From Dissophora ornata (taxonomy: Eukaryota; Mortierellomycota; Mortierellomycetes; Mortierellales; Mortierellaceae), in assembly GCA_025201705.1 (NCBI GenBank), contig MU617074.1, positions 1 through 24,407 of the forward strand: a DNA stretch of 24,407 nt, written 5' to 3'. Positions within the stretch are counted from its first letter, which is position 1. Each line of letters opens with the position of its first letter. Position numbers and translations under genes: made by a program. Shown here piece after piece: positions 15,184-24,407 of this stretch. Under the pieces are notes generated by a model. The model did not search any database. It worked only from the letters and a program-made list of their open reading frames with translations, and was not told the DNA's origin.

Positions 15184-16193
15184 GATTGTCGCTGTTTTTG
15201 TTGTAGCCTGTGCTTGGGTCAATTAACGGACGCCGTGTGTTGCTGGCGGAGATTATTTAGAGTTGAGTCGAGTGGAACAAAAAATAAATATGCGTGGACT
15301 GTGCGCAAGAACAGACAACGTGGATGGAATGAGATTGTGAATGGAGGGATGGAAGAGTGAATGAAGAGAGAGGAAGGGCACCAAACAAGAGTCAAGGAGG
15401 AAGAAGGAGGGTGAGGGAAAGAAGAGCGCGTACTCTCTGTTGCGGTGCAGCCACTTCTCGCCCTTTTTCTGTCCAAGCTCTCTGTCTCCTTTCTACTTTA
15501 TCCGTGTCTGGCTTGCTAGAGAATATTCCTCTGTGCAGCTCATGTCTAACAAAAGCCCAATTCTTCAAGGCCAACTAATAACCCTGCCCATCCTTGTCGA
15601 TATCTTTACCTTCTTACCGCATCCCACAGCCATGCAAGCGCATCGAAGCATCATGGAAGACTATTATTGACAAAAAACATGGGGGGGGTCTACCCTGTTT
15701 CTCGAAGCCTTGGGCTCGCACGGTTACCTCGTTGTAGTTGCACGCAGCCAGCGCTATTGCGCCTCCATCCCGTCTCTCTCGACCGAGATGTTTGCCTCCC
15801 CTCCCAGTCATGCTCCTCTCCCTTGGATCTGCGACATCTTGCTCACCAATATGCAAAGCACACACGGTTCAAGCATCGGAAAAGTAAGGAGAGTGGAAGA
15901 AATATCAGGAGTAAATCAACAGCCTTCAATTCCGCCATCTTACTCCCTTTATCAAAGAAGTAAGGTACGAAATGTGAATGGCGACCCTCCTTTTTTCTTT
16001 TCTATTGTGATTTGTATTAGGATTGTTGTAGACCACATTAAATCAAACAAAAGGTTTAAAACCAAGAAGAAACAGCAACGAGAACGAGCGATAACTAAAG
16101 AGAGAGAGAGAGAGTGTGAGAGAGAGGTGGGGTGGAAAAGTGAGAGGAGAGAGATGCATCTGTCTGCAAAAACGAAACAAAAGGACAGCTAGC
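15184..16193. other. Upstream region of the Arf-like gene and 3' region of the PHD gene
   Basis: About 1 kb between two minus-strand genes. The left part should hold the promoter and leader of the Arf-like gene, the right part the 3' UTR of the RSC7-PHD gene. There is no clear TATA box near 15184-15300 and no perfect minus-strand AATAAA just below 16194. It contains an AG microsatellite (16099-16114) and short unsupported open frames. Confidence 0.5.
16099..16114. repeat. AG dinucleotide microsatellite
   Basis: Eight AG units followed by further AG-rich sequence to about 16127, in the presumed 3' UTR of the RSC7-PHD gene. Confidence 0.7.
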
Positions 16194-19100
16194 CTAACTA
16201 TCGACCGATCCCGTCAAAGATGACAGGGATGATGTTGACGAGGCAATCGACGCCCGACGCGCTGCCGTCGCCGCCGGACTCTTAGTCGATTGACGACCCT
16301 TCCTCCGCTTGCCGCCTCCAAGACTCTTACTCTTTCGTGCTGTCATCTCAGCAACCATCTTTCGGTCGTACTCGACTCCTGTGCCGATGATCTCGGGCAC
16401 TCCTAGCTTTTTGCCCTGATGTTCAACCAGTCCTCGGATTCGCATCTTGCCTCCCAAGTGTCCACACACCTTGGGCTGTGGTAGCGCCAGGCCCTGAAGG
16501 CTCTGCATGGCAGCCTCTGGAGTCACGTCCGCCACATTGACCGATGTATGGGCTCCTGGCCGCAGAGGCGTGACCTTGCCGGCACAGGGCGGACATGTGT
16601 ATTTGAGACTCTCATCCCGGCCCATCTCCTCCACTTTCTCCTCTGAGAGCTCACCATCGCAGTCCATATGGACCCAGCGGTTGCACTCATCACAGCAGAC
16701 CATGTTGTTCTCGTCTTCGCCAACAGCATCCGAGTCATCCTCGCCACCATCGCCGCGATATGTGCGTAAGCAGACAGGGCAGAAACGTCCCTTAGAAAAG
16801 TTGTCATGGCAGTTAGAGCTATTGCCAGCAAATAGTAAAGGAATCCGTGCTTAGAAGGCTGTCTTTGAACATATCCTCAAGGGGTTCACTGTCGGTCGGA
16901 AGTTGCTTACCAGTATGTACAGAGATAGGTCGGGTACTTGTTAGAACCTGTGACACTGCTCACTGCATGCTTGTACTTTGTTGTCGATGCCTCCGTTCCG
17001 CGACACGAATGACACATTGCGCAGTAGGAGCACAGCCAGTCTTCTATAGTTTTACTCAGCAGAGTTAGCATTCTATCTTGCAGCACAGCGAGTACATAAA
17101 GGTTGAAGGTTAATGACAACAGTACATCTGCTCACTAACCTTTCGGGACTTCCTTGATGGCTGGGTCGCAGCAGCTCATATGCCAGCCGCGATCGCAGTC
17201 ATCGCAGATCAGCAATGAGGCTTCGTCCCCAGCGTCCATACAAACAACGCATAGTTTGCAGTCGTTGCATTGCCATGGATAGGACGCAATCGCAGAGACA
17301 ATCCTGGGTGTATCCAGTTGCAGACAAAGAGGATGAAATGTCTTTGCGCAAGTTTTGCATTGGTTGAGATGGGACATCGAGCAAGGCAAAGGTTTGTCCG
17401 TAGGCAATGCCGAGGGAGGTGCCGTGGCCGAGTTACATTCGCCGCAAATTGACTGCCACTCCGTCTGCGCTTTTCCGTTCAACGTTGGTGTGCCAGATTG
17501 ACTCACGTTAGAACCTCGATGGTTGGGGCAGTGTTCTCCTTGCGTACTGACAAGTCGTTGGCAGTAGCCAAGTCCTGTTTTCAACGGTGCTCCACATACA
17601 ATTCCATGTGTTTGTGTCTAGAGTAAAATCCACTGATAAGCTTCCTCGGAATCGTGTACTTCGTATAGAATAAAACTGCTGGCTTCCAAAAAGAAAAATA
17701 AGAAAACGGTGGTCAGGACACTTACTGGCGGCGTATCTGGCTTTTTGTTAGTCAGCTCCTGCTGTTGTTGAAGCTTTGCCTGCTGTAAATGCTGTTGCTG
17801 TAACTGCTGCTGTTGTTGTTGTAACATCTGCTGTTGCTGCTGTTGCTGCTGTAATTGATGCAGCTGGTTTAGCCTCGCGTCTTGGGCTGAAACTTGTCCT
17901 GGCAATAGCTCTTGCTCCATGACTGGACCTGACTCTCCTCGAGATTGTGTCGTGTGAAGGTGGTGGATGTAGTGGGCATGTGCAGTCATGCTTTGGGGTA
18001 ACACCACTCTATATGGTTGTCTGAATCGCGCTTGATGACTATCGGGTCACAGTCAACATGGCAAAGTAATTAGTTAGGACAGGTTCACGCGTATGCAAGA
18101 GACACAGACGACTAGGGTATTCCTTACACAGGGAATGCCGCCTGGAATTGCCCCTCCAACAACGAAAGAGGGAATTTTGTAAGGTCTTCGTTCTCCTCTT
18201 CTTTAGGCTTGGTTGCCTCAGCCGCCTCCAACGCCTTGCGGATATCTTCAGGGATTACAGCCCAAATGTTCGGATCCTGAATGGCTGGTGGTCCTGGTGC
18301 TCCTCCCTTGATATCCACCTTGACACTCGCGTCCACCTGTGGCCCGATCGAGCGCGGGATAGACAGCACTGTTGAATTTAACGGGTTCGTGAGCTGAGCA
18401 TCCGCTTCCTGCTGCGGAGGCTTTGGCGCAGCGGTAACCTCGCACCGCGTAGGCTGTTTTGACGCAGGTATCTGCTCCATGTTCGTGTGTGGATCTAGAA
18501 ACTTTGGGTTCTCCTTTCGCAGGTCTTTCAGCTGCGAATTCAGCGCACGAACAGCCATGGCACTTTCATATAGCCAGTTGAGGTCTGTTACTTGACGACC
18601 TGGGTTTTCCGAATGAAGCAACGTGTGTTTACGCTTTCCGCCTGATCTGTCCTCGTGCGCACCTCCATTGCCCTGCGATCCATCTGCATCCCCTGCCTTT
18701 GACGCACCGTCCTCATCCGTATCATCTACGTTATCCTCCTCAATAGCACGCGATTCGTAATAGTCGTCGACTTTGCTTCGTCCTCTCTTGATGATCCTAT
18801 GCCCGAACGATTTGAAAATCGAACGGGCAGTCACTACTGCGATCAGCTTAGATTTGAAGTTTGCCATCAGCATCCCGTTCTCAATCATCCATGTGCGCTC
18901 CTCGACTGTGGTGTTGACACGCACAAGCTGGGGGTTTCTCAAGAAGAAGAGATAGCTGTCCCTGAATCCAAGAACTCGTGCAGGGTCCATCGACAGCATG
19001 TAAATCCTGTCGCCTCGTGTTGGCATCTTGAAACTCCTGCATTTGTATTCGCGTCCTATATGGGATTGTATTTCGCCCGTGATAAAAATCATTTAGATTG

Positions 19101-19632
19101 GAGGAGTGCAACAGGCACAGACTACACAAAATTATTGGTCCTTCCTTGTATTATTATTTTTTATCTTACCGCCCAAGAGTTCGCCATCCTTGGTGATCTT
19201 TGCCTCTCCCGCCTCTTCCACCTCACCTTCGATCTCCTCCTCATCCTCCACGACTGGCTCTTCTGCTGGCTCCTCTGCTGGTTCAGCGTCCATCCTGTCT
19301 ACAGATACCTCCTCCTTCTCCTTCTCCTGCTCCGCGTCTTCGTCCTCTGTCTCGGTGGCAGGGGGTTTTGCCGTCCCCTTTGTTGTAGATGACCCATTCC
19401 TTGAGGCTCTTTTGGATCGGGGTGGCCTCCCTGAGCCTGTCTTTGATGTCTGGTCTTCGCTATCCACCTCCTCCTCGTCCTCGTCGCGTTCATCCCGCGC
19501 CTTGGCTGTAGTTCTGGACGATTGCCTGGAGAGTGATTTTCGCGAGGTTGGTGCGGGTGATGGAGAATGCGGTGGCTGGCGTCTGGAGCGGGAGCTCCTT
19601 GTTCCCGAGACGGATTCTGATGAGTCGGGCAT
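16194..19632 (-). CDS. Chromatin-remodelling subunit: RSC7/Npl6-type domain plus polyQ and three PHD-type zinc modules (979 aa, 6 exons)
   Basis: Likely nuclear subunit of a SWI/SNF- or RSC-type remodeller that reads histone tails. Exons, all complement: 19170..19632, 18128..19055, 17726..18038, 17140..17617, 16911..17043, 16194..16818; frame is kept throughout. The start is the first in-frame ATG (19632). Residues 1-140 are disordered, Ser/Arg- then Glu-rich. The RSC7/Swp82-type domain (about 146-247) has DGELLGGREYKC, GDRIYMLSMDPARVLGFRDS and FKSFGHRIIKRG, and exon 1-2 splicing rebuilds its LLGGREY core. A polyQ segment spans 522-557. A zinc-knuckle-like stretch (C576 to about H600) precedes PHD1 (C626-C688), PHD2 (C691-C735, with CDDCDRGWHMSCC) and a third PHD (C772-C850, with CCDECNRWVHMDC and CPPC). 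The tail is Lys/Arg/Ser-rich. Animal PHF10 similarly pairs an N-terminal SAY domain with tandem PHDs. Exon 4 uses a weaker donor, GTTAGT. Confidence 0.9.
17759..17866 (-). repeat. Coding polyglutamine tract
   Basis: Encodes residues 522-557 of the RSC7-PHD protein, about 70% Gln with Leu, His, Met, Ala and Lys interruptions. Codons are a mix of CAG and CAA with interrupting CTG/TTA, so it is less prone to slippage than a pure CAG array. It lies between the RSC7-type domain and the zinc modules and is probably a flexible or coiled-coil linker. Confidence 0.85.
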
Positions 19633-19996
19633 GGATCCGCGTTGTTGGTGAAAGGAGGTTTGAATCACAAGCTTCGCATGCGTGTAATGAATGAGGCTCT
19701 GTTATGTGGTCCGCACAGGCAAACACCACATTCCATATATGCCTATGAAAGCCACTCCCAAGTTCAGGAAACGCGTCACGGAGAGCAAGAGGTTACACTT
19801 GATTATTGACTGATTCTTTATTGAACAAACATTGTTTCTGCTGGAGAACCGCATCCGGATAACAAAAGATAAAAAGACACTAGGGATGGTATGGGAACTG
19901 CCAGTCGACACGTTTTCTTGGGGGTAGCATCGCAGTCGTTTTCCACTGTCGACGCTATCCCGTTTTTCACTCCTCCAAAAATCATCCGCCAAATAC
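19633..19996. other. Compact gap between the RSC7-PHD start and the actin 3' end
   Basis: Only 364 bp separate the two minus-strand genes. The right half is actin 3' UTR with its AATAAA; the left 180 bp must hold the RSC7-PHD promoter. The only TATA-like sequence is a weak CATATATGG around 19732-19741, about 100 bp upstream of the start. Confidence 0.45.
19817..19822 (-). terminator. Poly(A) signal of the actin gene
   Basis: AATAAA on the minus strand, about 175 nt past the TAA stop at 19997-19999. Confidence 0.6.
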
Positions 19997-21455
<1,459 letters not shown>

Positions 21456-21456
21456 T

Positions 21457-22014
21457 CTGGTGCGTTCAGAGATAGCCGAAACAGCAGAGAGAAAACACAC
21501 GGACACAAGTGCAGATTGCGTAAAGAACAAAAGACGTTGGTTAGTTGTCTGCTACTCAGTCAATAGGCGATTCGCTGGCTCGCTGCGCCTGAGTTTGACA
21601 AGGTTCTATTCTACTGTCCCAAGCACCCTAGCCTGCAAAAACGCCCATGTCTGGCGTGAGGCAAAAAGTGGACTGGTAGACGCGTCTCTTTTGTGACAAA
21701 CTGTTCACTCAACGCTGCGTGTCTGAGAACATAAAAGGGGAGCAGCGTCATGACAGATCAATGATACATGACACGGTATGTAAAGGCACGAAGGAAGACA
21801 ATAACCAAGGCGACACACGTAGGATATCAAGGTCAAGGAACGGAAGGGTCAGGTACACAAAGATGGATGCGATGACAGATGATGAAGGGACGAAGAGGAG
21901 ATCACTCAATGAGAGAACACGTAAGGACTATCGCAACAACAATGACATGGATGATGATGTCGACGATCGGGAGACACAGAGAAGCGACCAAACATGGTGA
22001 TGCGATGTACATAC
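21457..22014 (-). other. Candidate 5' UTR intron of the actin gene
   Basis: On the minus strand a GTATGT donor lies at 22014-22009, about 55 nt below the expected transcription start. A branch-like ACTAACC (21539-21545) is followed by a pyrimidine-rich stretch with no AG until CCAG at 21457-21460. The next base is A and then ATG, which is followed at once by GTAAGT. If both introns are spliced, the exon between them is only 4 nt (21453-21456). Splice sites were read by eye; RNA is needed to confirm. Confidence 0.5.
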
Positions 22015-22100
22015 TTTGAGATTTAGATGTGGGGTGGAGGAAAGGTGAGGAGGGGTGATTGGGAGTAAGATGATGAGAAAGAAGTGTAGAGAAGCGCTGG

Positions 22101-22109
22101 TATATATAG
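22101..22109 (-). promoter_or_regulatory. TATA box of the actin gene
   Basis: The minus strand reads CTATATATA. It is about 650 bp from the ATG, which is far for a direct promoter but reasonable if the leader contains the candidate 558-bp intron. Transcription would start near 22070. Confidence 0.6.
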
Positions 22110-22173
22110 CGGCCAGGGATTTGGGCGGAGAATCCGATGATCGCATTTTCTACGCTATCTGAATGCTCTGATC

Positions 22174-22178
22174 ATTGG
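22174..22178 (-). promoter_or_regulatory. CCAAT box upstream of actin
   Basis: CCAAT on the minus strand about 65 bp upstream of the TATA box, the usual spacing for a CCAAT-binding (Hap/NF-Y) site. A second CCAAT lies at 22276-22280 in the same orientation. Confidence 0.45.
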
Positions 22179-22280
22179 GATATCCTCTGCAGGCCATCCC
22201 GTCCTTGGAGCATCTCCAGCGCTCTGCCGTGGCAAAAGCGACACAACTGTCGCCCTCGCATCGACCGATCCGTTCATTGG

Positions 22281-23211
22281 TCTATTCGTAAGTATCATCC
22301 ACTCACGGTAGGCACATATGCATCAAACCAAACAAGACACTGTGACAGTGTCAGCGCACTGGTCCGAAAAGGAACAGTGAGGGGACTCCGCCCCCAAATG
22401 ACTTTGGAGTGCAGCCTTGGCCTTGGGCACTGCTTGGCTAATGCACCCGCTATCTACTGTCTACTGCTTCCGAGAAGTGCTCAACAAGCCTAAATATCAC
22501 TATTGCCTATTTCTAGGAGAGCATGCACAACAGCGCCTCACAAGGCCAAAGACATTCGCACCTTGAAAGGATGGGCCAACCAGAAGGTAAAGAGAACGGA
22601 ATAGGCTGGATCCCCATCTCTCCTTCACCGCCTTGCCAGAGAGCACGCAATCGCGTGCAAGCTGTTAATTGACATCCCCGGCTGGAACCAAACTCGTTCG
22701 CTTATGGCTGTCAGTGGTGAAGGGTGTGCCAATCGTCCCCTGGAGCCGCTGCAACGGCAGACGGTTACGAACAATGCCAAGCCCTACATGGAGGCACAGG
22801 CACATCCAAATGCCTAGAAGAGAGGATACCTCCACCATCTGGGAGATGTGCCTCGCCACCACTAAGATGGGTGAGCCTACCTATGTACTCACGCGTCAGA
22901 CTGGAACAGGAGACACAAAGCGTCATTAACATATCCTAGCACATACCGCCAGTCGCGCGTGTTCCTTTGATGTTTGCTAATTGTTCCAGTCATGGCCTCG
23001 TTTATTAATCCACGACGTCGCATAGCCTCCGGGCTGTCTTCATTGTCAACCTGCCAAGCAACGAAACGACTGTGCCTTCAAAACGTCATCAGGGCAGCGG
23101 CTTCTCTAATTGCATTATCTATAATTGCACACAGAGCTTTGGATGCACACTCTCTTTCTGAACAAAATTTATTTCACAGAGTTCTTTGGTATCCCAGGTT
23201 GTTATCTCCCT
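22281..23211. other. Intergenic region between the actin promoter and Rab18
   Basis: About 930 bp with no supportable gene. The right end is Rab18 3' UTR. Open frames on both strands are short, overlap each other and have no splice support or familiar motif. No tRNA-like fold was seen. Confidence 0.5.
23168..23173 (-). terminator. Poly(A) signal of the Rab18 gene
   Basis: AATAAA on the minus strand about 40 nt past the TAA stop at 23212-23214. Confidence 0.55.
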
Positions 23212-24276
23212 TTAGCAGCTGCAGCCCGAGTATTCCTGATTCACCGTGTTCGACTGCAGGCGGACATTGGCGGGTGCCTGCTTCTGCCACAGACTCGGGG
23301 TGTCAATGATCTGCTGCACCAGCTCGTCGAACGCCTGCTGAACTCCGAGCTTTGTCTTTGCGCTGCACTCCACGAACAGCGTCTGAAGCTTCCTCGCCAA
23401 GTCTTGTCCCTCCTGCTTGCTGACTTCTCTGCTGGACTCCTATGAACCGACCATGTCGAAATGAGTTTGATCGTCGTTAAGAGGAGGAATGTAGACCATA
23501 TGCATATATGTACATGTGGTCAGTCTAACAGATCACCCATGTCATTCGGTGTTTGTGTATCCAAATAAATCTTATTTCGCGTCCCATGGTCCCATGGAAC
23601 TGCAGGCTCATACCTTGTCGACTTTGTTTCCAACAACCATGCGAACAACCTCCTTGCTGGAGCAGAATGTGTCGAGCTCGTTAAACCAGGTCTGCAGATC
23701 ATTGAATGAATCTCGGTTGCTGACGTCGTAGACTGCCCACAGGTTACAAAAATCAAAGGGATCGGAAATAGTCAGGTTTCAAGGCGTAGCACAAATGGCC
23801 ATTCTAACGAGAGTCTGTGCCCACATTGCATCATACCCAGAATCACTCCCTGAGCTCCGCGGTAATAGGAAGATGTGAGGGTCCTGAAGCGCTCTTGTCC
23901 GGCGGTGTCCTACAGTGCATGTGTGCAGAGAAAGAGAGGGACAGGGAGTGTTGCGATTGTCAGGTTATGCCCGTGTGCCTGTGTCTTACAGCTCGGACTA
24001 AAAGCTTTTTTTTCCGGGCCTAGTTTTGTCGGGATGACAAGTTGATACTGCGAGGAGGAAACTTACCCAGATGGTCAGCTTGTATTTCTTGCCCTCGACA
24101 TCAATGACTTTTACTTTAAAGTCGACTCCGATGGTTGCAGAGATCTCGTCGGGAGCAAGAAAGACGCCATCAACAAAGCGCATGAGTAAGCTACTCTTTC
24201 CTGTGCCGCTGCTTCCAATGAGGAGCAGTTTGAGTGTGGCGACTGTTTCTGAGGACGACGAATGGGACCCGGACAT
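23212..24276 (-). CDS. RAB18: Rab18-type small GTPase (209 aa, 4 exons)
   Basis: Membrane-traffic GTPase; known Rab18 acts at the ER, lipid droplets and related contacts. Exons, all complement: 24067..24276, 23837..23909, 23614..23732, 23212..23439. Donors are GTAAGT once and GTATGA twice, and frame is kept throughout. Nucleotide motifs are intact: P-loop GSSGTGKS (21-28), effector loop [12 protein letters not shown] (45-56), [20 protein letters not shown] (71-90), NKVD (130-133) and CSAK (159-162). Rab18-like features are [22 protein letters not shown] and the Ile-Ile-Asp-Thr-Pro-Ser-Leu-Trp segment near the end. The C-terminus is Cys-Ser-Cys, a double-geranylgeranylation signal. The start ATG at 24276 is the first in frame; the open frame continues upstream to the window edge without an earlier ATG. 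The promoter is mostly cut off and no TATA box is visible. A link to lipid storage in this fungus is inference. Confidence 0.95.
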
Positions 24277-24407
24277 TGCTGGTTCTATGAAGTGAGGGGG
24301 TGTTGTGTGTCTCTGGGGTGAATGGCGAGAAAGGATAGCAGGTATTGAGGTTGTGGGATGGGCAGGGGGTTTAGCGAGCGATGGGGTTGAGAGGGAAGGA
24401 ACCAAAA

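Noticed and set aside
15184..15222. Start of the Arf-like protein at 15222
   Set aside because: The codon there is TTG. The first in-frame ATG is at 15183.
19056..19092. Upstream ATG at 19092 as the start of a separate RSC7-type gene
   Set aside because: The frame MIFITGEIQSHI is intron sequence. Splicing 19170 to 19055 rebuilds the conserved LLGGREY core and links to the acidic N-terminus.
24277..24405. N-terminal extension of Rab18 to the window edge
   Set aside because: The frame is open but has no ATG, and the residues are Pro/Thr/His-rich, unlike any Rab. The ATG at 24276 gives the usual length.

Overview
The window is nuclear DNA of a filamentous fungus. Genes carry many short spliceosomal introns (about 80-190 bp, GTAAGT-type donors, CTAAC-type branch sites, pyrimidine/AG acceptors), TATA boxes, AATAAA signals and long A/T homopolymers. 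The actin, Rab18, RSC7-type and DHA2 transporter families together suggest an early-diverging lineage such as Mucoromycota/Mortierellomycotina. That placement is inference from gene style, not a database match. I see no rRNA, tRNA, transposon ORF or CRISPR array.

Layout, left to right. (1) 251-1151, minus: a small secreted valine/alanine-rich protein with three Lys-Arg sites. (2) 1335-3949: about 2.6 kb with no supportable gene. (3) 3950-5743, minus: a 14-TM-type MFS drug:H+ antiporter, two exons. (4) 7710-12856, plus: a ten-exon ABCC/MRP-type full ABC transporter of 1379 aa. The MFS and ABC genes are divergent and share a roughly 2 kb intergenic region. (5) 13078-15183, minus: a 701-aa mostly disordered protein containing a degenerate Arf-like GTPase fold in which every nucleotide-binding motif is altered. 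(6) 16194-19632, minus: a six-exon chromatin-remodelling subunit joining an RSC7/Npl6-type domain to a polyglutamine tract and three PHD-type zinc modules. (7) 19997-21455, minus: a complete 375-aa actin whose ATG is the only codon of its first coding exon, with a TATA/CCAAT promoter near 22101-22280. (8) 23212-24276, minus: a four-exon Rab18-type small GTPase.

Most of this is ordinary housekeeping: cytoskeleton, vesicle/lipid-droplet traffic, chromatin remodelling and efflux. The parts most worth a second look are the predicted Arf-like pseudo-GTPase with an inserted region of about 200 residues, the RSC7-PHD architecture that resembles a one-polypeptide counterpart of animal PHF10, a possible 4-nt exon carrying the actin start codon, and the 65-A tract inside an ABC transporter intron. 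All splice junctions were placed by hand from reading frame, splice consensus and family conservation. None is confirmed by RNA.
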